Source of the DNA: Cytauxzoon felis
Lineage: Eukaryota; Apicomplexa; Aconoidasida; Piroplasmida; Theileriidae
Reading direction: 5' to 3'
Length of the DNA stretch: 27,553 bases
NCBI GenBank assembly: GCA_020283715.1
Contig: JAIQCW010000081.1
Span: 1-27,553, forward strand
Part shown: in pieces, positions 1 to 10,600 of the stretch
Layout of the letters: the number at the start of each line of letters is the position of its first letter
Position numbering within the stretch: the stretch's first letter is position 1
The notes under the pieces: generated by a model
Seen by the model: only the letters and a program-made list of their open reading frames with translations
What the model was told of the DNA's origin: nothing
Database searches by the model: none
Position numbers and translations under genes: made by a program

Positions 1-33
1 GAGCTGACGGCAGGATGAACCTCAGGTGGAGTA
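1..33. repeat. Right end of a palindromic-module repeat locus
   Basis: The window opens inside a repeat locus. It shows the GAGCTGACGGCAGGA module followed by the terminal box CCTCAGGTGGAGTAGA, which matches the right-hand ends seen at 4947-4965 and 3110-3124. It lies in the intron that ends with the acceptor AG at 64-65, so this is another repeat-bearing intron whose left part is outside the window. Confidence 0.8.
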
Positions 34-65
34 GATAACATCTCTTGGTTAATACTCTTCTATAG

Positions 66-550
66 ACTCTGAGTCACTTACGTCAGAATTCTGAGGTTGT
101 GGATGCAGTTTATAACTTCGGTGAATATATTGCGGATTTCGAGGGGCAACAGGTAAATTTAACCTCTGAGTGATATATACTGGGCTATAGATAGTCTTGC
201 CATGTGAGGATAAAAAGACAGTTATATTATATGTCTCTTGTATAAGTACTTTATATCAGGAGGATAATAGTTGTAGAATTGAACTAAAAGGTCAAGGTTA
301 TACAAAAAAAATATCATTAGACAAATGTACTACGCTACCTCAAAGTAAAGAACAACTAACACTTATTGACGAAGGAATAACATCTGGATTGGCATTAACA
401 TACAGTATAATTATGACTAGTCATGGAATTGGACCAGAGCCTAAGGAAGATGTTATTGGAAGGTTAGATTTACAAATTCTGATTACCCTAATTAATCAAC
501 CAATAAATTTAGTGTCTTGGAGAGTTATAAATGAAACATATACCAATTAA
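66..550 (+). CDS. C-terminal exons of an unrecognised protein (5' truncated by window)
   Basis: Two exons are visible, 66-152 and 191-550, separated by a 38 bp GT-AG intron (153-190). Phase 0 is kept at the junction, and the stop TAA is at 548-550. The visible 148 residues contain a mixed hydrophilic stretch (YNFGEYIADFEGQQ) followed by a segment with several beta-strand-like hydrophobic runs (TVILYVSCIST, GLALTYSIIMTSHGIGPEP). I see no transmembrane segment and no motif I can assign to a family. The start and most of the gene lie to the left of the window; the upstream intron carries a repeat locus. The coding call rests on the spliced frame and composition; the function is unknown. Confidence 0.65.
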
Positions 551-859
551 ATAAAGCTCTAAAAAGTACTTTTAAATGCATAACTGTAAATTTTTTTAAA
601 AATTTGTATATCGATACATGCTATACCTATATCCATCAATGGTCAACATAGCAGTGCACAGATGTGCGCTAAATACAGTTGTTATTTCTTAATATCTCTA
701 GCATTATATGTGTAATTCATGAAGTTTTGTACATTTTTTTATTTAAAAATTTAGTTAAAGAGCAAAAATCCAGATAAAACTCTGGAAATTTGACAAATTC
801 TTATCGGTTTTTTCTAAAATTGTAGTATTTAATATAAAAATGTTACTAATATTGTTATA
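551..859. other. AT-rich intergenic region between two + strand genes
   Basis: This stretch holds no convincing ORF and no repeat module. It would contain the 3' end signals of the left gene and the promoter of the dipeptidyl peptidase gene. The only notable pattern is a GC-richer patch around 648-670 with two near-copies of a GTGCAC/GTGCGC hexamer; I cannot assign it a function. Confidence 0.5.
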
Positions 860-3361
860 ATGTACATTAAATTTCATCTAGTTATATATGTTTTAACCAC
901 TTTATGTGGGTTCATTTCAGCAGACCTTCCTATACATGTCATGCTAACTGACCTAGTAGGCACATGGTAATTTTTCAAAATTTTCAATAAGCTTCCATCC
1001 ATATAGGCGTTTCACTATAAGTAATGAAGTAGAAGACCGTAATATTTATTGTGGTTCAACCTCTCCAAATACAATCGAAGGTAATTTAAAGTTAGGTGAC
1101 TACCATGAATACCTTCGTCATCATTATGGTATGATTTCCTCTACACATTTCATCAATTTCCATCCAGGTGTACTTGAAACGATTGATTTAAATCTTACAC
1201 TCCGTAATAATGGCTTTACAACTGAATATGAGGACCGCAAAGACTGGTTCTCTTTAGCAGTTGAAGACCCCAAAGAACATGGGAAAAAGATAGGTACATG
1301 GACTGCATTATACGATCAAGGTCAGCTAATATGAATATCAATATGCCATTCATTAGGTTTTGAAATTATTTTAAATGACTCTAGGAAAATCTTCTGCTAT
1401 AGCAACTTTAAAAGACTCGATGGAAACAGATATCAAACCGACCCAAATGATACGAAAATTGGTAAGTATTATCACATTCTACGTTGTACCTGAGGTCCAA
1501 TACACCTCTCCTTGTCTTGCAGACAGCTTCTCTATTTAGTTCCCCCTCCGCTTCCCGTAGATCAGCTTCGGGTATTCCACTTGAGGTCATGTACTCAACC
1601 TCGCCACGATCTCTGGGAGTGGCTCTACTCTTTAGAGATAGGTAAATAGAAGAGCTGTCTGCAAGACGACCTCGAGTGGAGAGCCTCCACGCCTAGTGGT
1701 AACAGAGATTGTATAACCTTCGGTGGAATAACTTCATGTGATATTAATATAATCTAGGTTGGTATTCAGTGACAAAGTCTGATGTTATTCATTATGGTTG
1801 TGTATATGGTAGGAGGGTTGAGAAGCGTGATGGTGATTTTGCATTGGTAGATTTGGATTTGGTGAATTATACAAAGTATACTAATGCATATATAAGAATT
1901 ATTACATATAAATCGATTGTATCTAGGCCTTATGTTGATAATGTACCATCTGCTTATTCAAAGAATGGATATTTTTGTAAATGTAACAGCACTTTAGAAT
2001 TGAAGAGACCAATGCCAAAGGAATTTTCATGGAGGTCATATGACACATTACCATTGATAAATCAAGAGAAATGTGGTACATGTTATTCATTGGCATCAAT
2101 ATTTGTACTACAAATACGTTTCATTATCGCAATTGAATCATTATTGAAGAAGAATAAGCCAAGTTTAGAAGGATCCAATGATCAATCACTAATACATTTA
2201 AGGAGTACCCTAGAAATATTAAAAAATGGTTCATTTGATTTCAGAAGAACATTAGATAGCTTTCTAAATCAAGGTTGTAATGGTGGTTATCCTTATTTGA
2301 TTGGGAAAATGGCTAAAGATTTTGGTTTAACATTTAGTATTGATGGAAATTTAGATTTAAAACAAGAATCAACTGGTGATGTATTTAAATTATATGCTAA
2401 AGATTATGGATATGTTGGTGGTTGCTATCAATGTACCTCATGTTCTGGTGATGTATTAATGATGGAAGAAATTTACAATCATGGACCAGTTGTAGCTGCT
2501 GTTGATGGTATTGCAATTTATAATTATGAAGGAGGTATCATAGATCCACCCGATACTAAACTTGAAGGACATTATGGAAAATGTGATGTAGATGGATCAT
2601 TTCTAAGCGGTTGGGAATATAACTCACATGCCGTAGCAGTCGTAGGATGGGGAGAAGAAGAAGTCAATGGTATGTTTCAAAACAAATTAAAAAAATCCAC
2701 CTCATCATTCCACTCCTCCACCTGAGGTCTAGTACTACTCTTCTTCCACTTGAGGTCCACTCCCAACTCTTTTCGTCCTGCCGTCAGCTCTTCTAATTAC
2801 CTATCTCTAAAGAGTAGAGCCACTCCCAGAGATCGTGGCGAAGGTAATGAGATAAAACCGAATTTTTCAACCCGGAAGAACAAAATATTTCAACCCCTAA
2901 GAACAGGAATTCTACCCGGAGGAACGAAGAATGTTACCCGGAAGAACAGAGCTCGAGTATAGTAGATGTAACCTCAAGTGGAATACCTGGAAGCGATCTA
3001 CGGGAGCTGGAAGGGGAAGTAAATAGAAGAGGCGCCACGCCTAGTGGAATAGAGAGTAGGAATGTAACCTCAGGTGGATGAGAGTGGAATGAAGAGTTGG
3101 ATATGGACCTCGGTGGGGTAGACATGATCTCCTTTAATATTTCTTTTAAATACATGTAAATTTATAGGTAAGACATTAAAGTATTGGTTGGTTCGTAATA
3201 GTTGGGGTCCGAATTGGTATGATGGTGGTTATTTTAAGATTGTTCGTGGTAAGAATGCTTTTGGTATAGAATCAGAGTTGGTATATATGGATCCTGATTT
3301 AGATCGTATGCAATTAACTATGGAGAAGAATATATATAGACATGGTGGTGGTGATTTTTAA
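860..3361 (+). CDS. Dipeptidyl peptidase 1 (cathepsin C-like papain-family protease)
   Basis: Five exons (860-966, 1007-1320, 1357-1461, 1758-2669, 3168-3361) join without phase breaks into a 543-residue protein; human cathepsin C has 463. A hydrophobic signal peptide (about residues 1-21) is followed directly by the exclusion-domain start (DLPIHVMLTDLVGTW), the feature that separates DPAPs from ordinary papains. The papain domain has the active-site cysteine (KCGTCYSLAS, about Cys284), the CNGGYP motif, the histidine (SHAVAVVGWG, about His466) and the asparagine (VRNSWGPNW, about Asn490). All three catalytic residues are present, so the enzyme should remove dipeptides from N-termini in the secretory/lysosome-like system. 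Two introns are short (36-40 bp); introns 3 (296 bp) and 4 (498 bp) are swollen by repeat loci. The last exon supplies the catalytic Asn, so correct removal of the 498 bp repeat intron is essential for activity. The stop lies 5 bp from the stop of the convergent gene. Confidence 0.93.
1488..1727. repeat. Palindromic-module repeat locus in DPAP1 intron 3
   Basis: The locus lies entirely inside the 1462-1757 intron. From left: ACCTGAGGTCCAA box, CTTGCAGACAGCT module, the TTCCCGTAGATCAGC module, a CCACTTGAGGTC box, the CCACGATCTCTGGGAGTGG module with CTCTTTAGAG, then GCTGTCTGCAAGACGA, CCTCGAGTGG and CTCCACGCCTAGTGG. The CTTGCAGACAGCT pair at the two sides is inverted, so the locus can fold back on itself. 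It is clearly more GC-rich than its surroundings. Confidence 0.9.
2710..3124. repeat. Palindromic-module repeat locus in DPAP1 intron 4
   Basis: The locus fills most of the 2670-3167 intron. It holds CCACCTGAGG and CCACTTGAGG boxes on the left, the CCTGCCGTCAGCTC and ATCTCTAAAGAGTAG modules, CCACTCCCAGAGATCGTGG, a triplicated ACCCGGAAGAAC-type submodule (about 2868-2945), and on the right CCTCAAGTGG, GATCTACGGGAGCTGG, CACGCCTAGTGG and a final CCTCGGTGGGGTAGACA end box. Left and right boxes are inverted relative to each other. Confidence 0.9.
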
Positions 3362-3366
3362 AAATT

Positions 3367-4084
3367 TTAGATACCAAGTGCTTCAATATAATTCTATAAA
3401 TTTATATATTATATATAGATAGATTACTAACCTTTAAATAATTAAAATATGTACTTTTAAATGTTACAGGATCATATAGAAATGGTGGTAAGAATATTTT
3501 ATGTCTTAAAATAATACCCCAAAGTATAATGAACCAATTTATAGCAATAGCTATAACTAAATATTAAATGAATAAATTTTATATTAAAACAAACCAAATA
3601 AATAACGTAATTCTATAACATTACATTCAGGTAAAATAATTAAATCAAGACATATTGTTGATATTTGACATGTATTAAATAATTGTAATAATTTTATTAT
3701 TTTAGGGCAAAATTTTAAATATAAACCACAATATGACATTAAAAATGTATCATTTAATCTATTTTTATCATAACTTGTAAATATAGTTAAGCATATAAAA
3801 CAAAGTATTAATAATACACCCTTAATGAATATTTAATGTAATCAATCATTAAATTTACCTGTATTAACCATAAGAATGATAACAATTGTACATTTGTATG
3901 AGCTATACAAACAACTTTACCATTTATAACTGATGCACAATTATCCCATCCATTATATACAATAGCTGATCCAAATAGAAATAATAATCCAGAGCCAAGA
4001 TAATATGATAAAGGACTATGAGAAGATAAAAATTTCTTTTAAAAAAAATTATATACAATATAAAACAAACCTAAATCCTATCAT
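3367..4084 (-). CDS. Small multi-pass membrane protein, unrecognised
   Basis: Five exons on the minus strand (4084-4071, 4015-3859, 3820-3595, 3556-3432, 3393-3367) keep phase throughout and give 182 residues. Introns are 55, 38, 38, 38 and (last) 38 bp in the genome's standard GT-AG style. The protein begins MIGFSPLSYYLGSGLLFLFG and contains three to four hydrophobic, probably membrane-spanning segments (about residues 8-22, 48-70 and 130-147), with several cysteines and a polar C-terminus (NYIEALGI). No family motif is recognised. The first exon is only 14 bp, so the start is the least certain part. It converges on DPAP1 with a 5 bp gap between stops. Confidence 0.68.
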
Positions 4085-4179
4085 AAGTTAATATTATAAT
4101 ACTAATTATATATACATTTATATTAATACATTATTATTTAATGAAATTTATATGTGCCAACATTACACACCATACCACA

Positions 4180-5476
4180 TCATATCAAACTATCCTTCCT
4201 CAATAAAATATGAATATTTGCCAATTGTACATCACCATTTAAACATTTTTTACGTATCTATATATACATTATATCATTTCATATATACACCCTTACCGTA
4301 TATAAATGTTTACGACAATTATGCATACCAATTTTTATCATATCACGATTCAAACGCTTATATCTTATACATCCATCCAATACCTCAATTACTAATGGTA
4401 TCATATCACGTCTTTTAGATTCTATAGTCATCTTCATCAATATCATCACCATAAATATTGTCTATTACAATTTATTAATCATCATCACTCAACTTACATT
4501 ACTACGGTCCAACATAAAAGGTAATATCGAATCAACAAGAACCTTCACATTTCTATCCCTCAAAAACTTTCTAATCAAACGACATATAGTCGAACGAACA
4601 TATAAACTACCCTCCTTCAAATTCAATATATCAATCACATTTTCCTAAATATTAAAATAAATAAAGTATATATATTCTAAGGAATATAACGATCAAAATG
4701 TTGTCTACTCCACTTGAGGTCCAATCACTACCTTCACCTGAAGTTCAATCCAACTCTCCTTCCACTCGCCGTGGTGGCCTCTCCTAATTAACTATCTCTA
4801 AAGAGTATAGCCACTCCCAGAGATCGTGGCGGATGTTTAGTGATGTAACCTCAAGTGGATAACCCGAATCTGATCTCAGGGAAGCGAAGGGGGAAGTAAA
4901 TAGAGAAGCTGTCTGCAGGACGAAGACAAGGTGGAGAAGGAAAGGGCCTCAAGTGGAGTAGACAATATCTTATTCATCAGTTGTTTGGGTAAATAGCTGT
5001 TTTTTACTAATATTGTTAATACCATTTGGCTGCTTGTTTTGTTGAGGTGTATCCAGCCTTGTACGCGTTTGATGAGTTTTATGCCTCGTGTTCCTCCTGT
5101 ATGGAGTCGTTGTAGTGTCCTTAGGTATGAATTTGAGATAATGTCATCAATTACTGATCTTATCTGAATTATGATGTTTTATATCGACATGGAATTCAAA
5201 CTAAATCTTACCAGAAATTTCAATAGTAATTCTTCAAGATTTGGGTCATCTCCAAATACTTCTGATACTGATGCTATAATACGGCAAAATGTAATCTCTA
5301 TAACATCATATGATAAAATTTCCGCATAAAAATCCTCCAACACTCTAGAAACTATATCTCTATCCCTTTAATATTAATATATATCAATTCAAACTTCAAA
5401 CTCACTCCTGTGTACCCCAAATAGACCTTACTATATAATTATACAAAAACTCGTGAACCATATGAGGAGACTTCAT
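4180..5476 (-). CDS. Unrecognised helical (HEAT/ARM-like) protein
   Basis: Exons at 5476-5427, 5365-5212, 5163-5023 (or to 5008), 4644-4498, 4461-4297 and 4257-4180 join in phase into about 244-249 residues. Sequence character is alternating amphipathic helices (for example VRSTICRLIRKFLRDRN, SEVFGDDPNLEELLLKFL), which suggests an alpha-solenoid, but no named family can be claimed. Three introns are 36-48 bp, one is about 61 bp; the third (about 4645-5022) is enlarged by a repeat locus. The exact donor of that intron is uncertain because two phase-0 GT donors (5022 and 5007) are possible. The start ATG at 5474-5476 is the first in frame after the intergenic repeat. It could alternatively be the 3' part of the gene upstream, though I could not join them in phase. 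Confidence 0.55.
4701..4965. repeat. Complete repeat locus with perfect 19 bp terminal inverted repeats
   Basis: The locus starts TTGTCTACTCCACTTGAGG (4701-4719) and ends with its exact reverse complement (4947-4965). Inside are CACTCGCCGTGGTGGCC, TCTCTAAAGAGTA, CCACTCCCAGAGATCGTGG, CCTCAAGTGG, GATCTCAGGGAAGCG and GCTGTCTGCAGGACGAAG modules. It lies in an intron of the minus-strand gene. No direct target duplication is obvious at the borders. Confidence 0.9.
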
Positions 5477-5568
5477 CTTGTCCAGAAACTATATATTATA
5501 GATCAGGTGAAAGGAAATAGAGACTGAGTCATTGTCCATCCGATGGTATATAGTAATACCCCTAATCT

Positions 5569-5656
5569 TCCACTTGTCGTTCCACCTGAGTTCGTCTTGC
5601 AGACAGCTTCTTCTAATTACTTCCCCCTCCACTTCCCTGAGATCAGCTGCGGGTAA
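5569..5656. repeat. Short repeat locus between two minus-strand genes
   Basis: This 190 bp intergenic gap (5477-5667) holds a partial locus: CCACCTGAG box, CGTCTTGCAGACAGCTTC, then TTCTAATTACTTCCCCCTCC and CTTCCCTGAGATCAGCTGCGGG. It lies just downstream of the MA3-like gene's stop and upstream of the helical gene's start, so it must sit in the 3' or 5' regulatory sequence. Confidence 0.8.
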
Positions 5657-5667
5657 TGATGTTAACT

Positions 5668-7206
5668 CTATATACTTATACCGCACTTGTTTCCATCTTT
5701 CAATGTATTGTCACCATCTGACAAACAGCATGGGCAAGGTATCACTTTAAGGTATTGACCATAGCCCAGTGTCAATTTGCCATTTGCAGATGCATGAACA
5801 TAATAATACATAGTAATTTTGACCCTAGGTTTACATTTATATTCCTTCTTCAACTCCTCCGTATACGCCTCAACGAGTTTGATAATACTTCATGACCTGG
5901 GAGCGATATATGGAGCTGGAAGGGGAAGTAAATAGAGAGGCCACCACGCCGAGTGGAAGACATCAGGTGGAGAGATTTCTGCAAGACGAATTATGGACCT
6001 ATGATACCTTGATTAAATTGTCTAACCTGCATTATGAGGTCTTCGTCATTATAGCCGTAGAGTAAATCGGTGAATTCTTTAGATTTTTCTTTATACATTA
6101 TTAGACTATGAATGATTGTAATCCATATTGTATTAACATACGATTTGTAATTCTTGATGATTTCTTCCCTTTTGAACTCCATATAACTGTATAAATCCAG
6201 ATATTCGCTGGAGTGTTGATCCATTGAATGAAGTTTAGTAATGGCATTTTTGTAGTCGTTAATGACATTTATGTAGAAATCTTCAGGTAACATTTCTACG
6301 TATGCTTTATATATACATCCATTTGATATTAAATAATAAAGGAGCTTAACAGTCTTTATACCACAGAATGATGCATCCTATCAGTGTATAAATGATATTA
6401 CATACAAATATTGAACAAACCGATAGAATATCATCGATATTCTGTACTATTTTTTCTAATCCAAGTACTATATGTTTCTGCGTTAATAATCTTTTACTGA
6501 ATAATACTGGTATTGTAGAAACTATATATATGGTATTAATATAATAGAAATAAAAATAATATTATTATTATTGATTAAAATTTTTCATAAATTTAAATCT
6601 TGATTGTAATCACGATGTTTAAACAATATGGATTAATATTTTAATAAAATATTTCAAATGAATCAACGACTTCATTGTTTAATATAACAGACTTACGGAT
6701 GTTCTCAGCAGTGGCTCTATCTTTATCAAATGATGTTCTGATCATTAACTCGATAAATCTACTTTCATATGACTTTAATTCATTCTTTAGCTTCTCTTCA
6801 ATTGCCATTAATCCGTATTCATTGAAATCTATATAGAATAATTTTTATCACTATACATGAATCAAGTATACCATCTAGAGCTGTTAAAATCAGTTCATCA
6901 GTATCTGTTATACAATCTACATTACACGTCAATTGTATCTTATTGCCAGGAGATCTATGTGACTATTACGTTATATGAGTATTTTTATGGCTATAAAAGG
7001 TTTATACCTTGTTAAATATATCCATGTGTGATTTTGACGGAATTTTGCCATTATAATAGGTAAATATACCCTAATTGTTGTTAAATTTTAGTGTTTATCA
7101 TTATTATCAATACCTCTGACTCAGTTATATTGGTACCGGTGTTAATATCATCTACGAATTTGTTAAAATTCCCGAAGGTTTTGGGAATAAAATTTCCATA
7201 TTTCAT
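5668..7206 (-). CDS. MA3-like helical domain protein (tentative)
   Basis: Exons at 7206-7114, 7070-7008, 6962-6872, 6828-6697, 6521-6421, 6377-6027 and probably 5868-5668 join in phase to about 343 residues. Introns are mostly 43-45 bp. The middle (about residues 75-190) reads like an MA3 domain: ALDDFNEYGLMAIEEKLKNE, then a helical repeat with LLTQKHIVLGLEKIVQNIDD and LYYLISNGCIYKAYVEMLP, resembling the LLxELYxKxxISxEDIVxGFxxxLxxLDD pattern of PDCD4/eIF4G MA3 repeats. MA3 domains bind eIF4A-type helicases, so a role in translation or RNA processing is possible. Weak points: the 175 bp intron 6522-6696 and the last junction, which spans a repeat locus and has alternative donors (a short read-through end at 5991 is possible). 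The last exon is cysteine-rich (IPCPCC) and unplaced. Confidence 0.5.
5891..5990. repeat. Repeat locus in the last intron of the MA3-like gene
   Basis: The locus has GGGAGCGATATATGGAGCTG, GAAGGGGAAGTAAATAG, GGCCACCACGCCGAGTGG, a CATCAGGTGG box and a degenerate TTTCTGCAAGACGAA. The modules are in the right-arm orientation only, so this looks like a half locus. Its presence makes the donor/acceptor choice of the host intron hard to settle. Confidence 0.8.
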
Positions 7207-7641
7207 GTTTTACAATTAAAATTTAGACTACCATTTAAATAATAGAAGTCTTGTATTGATGTCTAAATGGTAATTTCACATCGGACTATATATATGCAGT
7301 GCTACTGCACGGTACAGCTCTGCTAATGAATGCCTATTTATATATGGAATTTTTGGATAAATTTATGGATTATGTGCTGGATAAATGGGATATAATGTGT
7401 TAAATAGGTACACATCTGGTGGATTTTTACTATAACTACTCATTATGTATAGAAACAATGATTTAAATGAGCAAATGTATTGCGATGGGTAAATGAATGG
7501 AAATATTGAGGTTAAATCCTCTTTGAATATAATTTTTTGAATTAAATGATGATTAATTAAAAGTGATTTCAATGTTAAAAGAAGATCATGGGGACTTTAC
7601 ACATTGGATGGACATGAAAAAATAAATGTGTGAATAATGCG
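7207..7641. promoter_or_regulatory. Divergent intergenic region (MA3-like gene / giant ORF)
   Basis: Start codons of two divergently transcribed genes face this 435 bp stretch, so both promoters should be here. It holds no repeat module. Visible signals are a perfect hairpin TGCAGT-GCT-ACTGCA at 7295-7309 and the octamer ATCGGACT at 7280-7287, which recurs in the divergent region at 19569-19576. A minus-strand ORF (7363-7572) lies here but has no recognisable features. Confidence 0.5.
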
Positions 7642-10600
7642 ATGCTAATCAATGGCGGTTTGGTGGATGTATATAAAATACCCGAGATTTACCGGGATAT
7701 TGGTGAAGAAGGTTGTATATTGAAGATTTGTACGAGTATATGTGAGCGTTATTTTTTTGTACTGACTAAAAGAGTTATTTATATCTACAGTAACTGTCGT
7801 AATTTAGTACCTTTGGGAAGTTTTACTTTAAGCAAATCGCAGTATAATGATTTTGGTTGCTTTAGAGATGTATTTATAGTTCCTGGGCTTTATCAGTTAT
7901 ATGTACTGGTAGACAACACCAAGAAGGTATTGGTATTGAAGTTCCGAAACTACGATCGCAACTATTCGATTTCAAGTAATGAATCATTTAGTAGTGATGA
8001 TGTCAATTCATCTAAGGAATTTGATGTTAATTATGAGGTAACGTACGCGCCGTTGTTATCGCGGCGTAGAATGTCTACTACTGGTGGTATTTCATCAGTA
8101 AAGAAATCTCTAGAGGATCATTTGTCATCATATATAGATGTAATATTCTCCTTTGTGTTAATTTTACCGTCTCCGATATCAATTGTATCGCATTGCAATG
8201 GGCAACTACTATTTTGGACGCTTGACCAGTTTGGTCTATACGTAAGTATATGTCCCGATGGTTTAATTAATTACTTGGAGACCATACCTGCGTATGAACA
8301 AGACATTTACTTACATCTGCAATGCACTAATTTACATGAGCTAAAAATCAAAGGTATGATTAATAAGATTTTAGGCTTATGTTTCCTTAACCTTAACACT
8401 ACTCTTTACACCATGGATGATACACCAACTAAATGCAGTGTTGTCACTGAATCATTCTATACAGGCAGGTCGGAGCTCTCTATTATCAACGAAGGTCAAC
8501 CAGAAGTCACTCCTACATCCACACCATTCACATCCAACAATGATCCAATAACCTCTGTTCCACTCGAGGTCCAATCAACCTCTCTTAATCCTACCGTCAG
8601 CTCTCCACCTGAGGTTACCTCTACCAAGGGTCCAACCTCTCTTCGTCTTGCAGACAGCTCTCCACCAGAGGTCAATCCTGCCGTCAGCTCTTCCAATTAC
8701 CTCCCCGTAAACGGTAAAGCCACTCCCGGAGATCGTGGCGGTGAGAAGGGTAGAGATGGATCATCCATCATGGGAATGATGGAAGATGGTGCTAAGGATT
8801 TGCTGAATGTAACCTCAAGTGGAAAACCCGCAGCTGATCTCTGGGAAGCGGAGGGGGAAGTAAATAGAAAAGCCACCACGGCAGTGGAAAGACGAGGTGA
8901 TGAGTACATGACCTCAGGTGGAACACCCGAGAGCGATCTACGGGAGCTTGAGGGGGAAGTAAATAGAAGAGCCTCCACGGCGAGTGGGAAAGAGAGTTGG
9001 ATTGGACCTACGGTAGAGGTAACCTCAGGTGGTACGGTGTGTGAAATATCTAGGATAGTTGACAAATCGTTGGATGGTAATTTATTGTATGCTTGTGAGG
9101 ATATGTTTGGTAATCGTTGTACATCTATTATGGAATGGGTATCGATATCTAAATTATCATTTGAGGAGAGTATTGATGATGATTTATCTATATCTGATGA
9201 TTCACTAATTTTATCATCTACTTCATTGAATGCTGAATCTATTTTATCTATAATTGAGAATCGTAATGTTTCATTATATGATGATGATGATTATTGTATT
9301 GATCGTATTGTTCCATTAATGTTTGTACGTAATGTTGAAATAATTGATGGTTATTGTTATATATTAACTAGTATAAATTCATTTCTTATATTTTCATTAA
9401 ATAATATTATTAATGATAAATATATTGGTATACTATTATATAAATGTGGTGTAAAATTAATGGGGTTAAATATTAAATATAAAATGTTGGGTTTATTATT
9501 AGATAATAATTGTATTGTAGTATATTATTATATGGGTATGGAATTAATATTATTATGGAAATTAGAATTATCTAAAGATATAATAGATATATGTTGGTTA
9601 GATGATGAATTAATTATATTATTTGATAATTGTTATAAGCGTTATAATAATTTTGGTAGATTAATATATACAGAATTATTAAATGATATATATGATAAAT
9701 TATATATTCTTACATTTAATATGAGATTAATATTAATAAAAGGTTTATATTTTTATATATTTAGATATTATATTAATAATTTATTACCTATTAAATCTAT
9801 TAATTATAATATTAATCAATATTTATTTATAAGTTATAATGATTTATTATATATACATTCTGATATATTAAATTTCTATTATGGTAAAAAATTATATGAA
9901 TATGGGGATGGGGTTTTTTTAAATTATGATAATATGGGGTTAAATTTCCCCATATTATCATCAATATATAATAAAAATAATGATTATATGATAATATGTA
10001 CTATAGATGATTATTATATATATAATAGAAATTATTGGGTAAAATTTAATTATAAGTTGGGTAAAATATATAATATGGGGTGGTATAATAATGAAATATT
10101 TTATATAATAAATATAAAAACATTTTATAATGATAATAATATAATAGAAAAATATTATTGTTATTTCTTTACAATATATAATATAAAATCATTTCTATTA
10201 ACAATACCATTAAATAATATACCAATTTGTATAAATATATATAATAATCTATTATTAATAGCAGATAATCATGGTAATATCATAGGTTATACAATAATAT
10301 GGGATCTTGTACCTAAATTTGATATTAAATTCCAAATTTCTACTAATTTAACCATTAAAGAAGTACATTATATGAATTATAATAAATTATTAATATTAGA
10401 TATCTATGGTAATCTTTATAATGAACAACTACAATTAATCACCAATAATTGTACACATATCATCAAATACCCAAGATTATATAGAAGTCAATTGAATACA
10501 TTAAACAAGTCCCCATATAATAAAAATGTATATACCACTATTCATAATGATTACTCAGCATTCTATACACCATTGAATAATACACCATCGAATATCACTT

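Noticed and set aside
1488..1727. Possible CRISPR array (short palindromic repeats)
   Set aside because: Repeats are mixed modules without uniform spacers, lie in eukaryotic introns and exons, and no cas gene is present.
4152..4418. Plus-strand ORF rich in Tyr, His and Ile
   Set aside because: It is antisense to in-phase exons and AT-rich introns of the two minus-strand genes.
5991..6293. MA3-like gene ending at 5991 by read-through of the sixth exon
   Set aside because: The read-through tail (GIIGP) runs into a repeat locus, and a CAG|gttaga donor joins in phase to the protein-like exon at 5868; still, this shorter end cannot be excluded.
7363..7572. Minus-strand 69-codon ORF in the divergent promoter
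   Set aside because: No recognisable motif, no continuation through plausible introns, and AT-rich DNA often gives ORFs of this size.
8697..9065. Minus-strand ORF of 122 codons across repeat locus 1 (similar antisense ORFs at 8496-8696, 10668-10981, 11597-11950, 12560-12887, 26365-26637)
   Set aside because: These are antisense readings of the stop-poor repeat modules; they start and stop at repeat borders and have no independent coding character.
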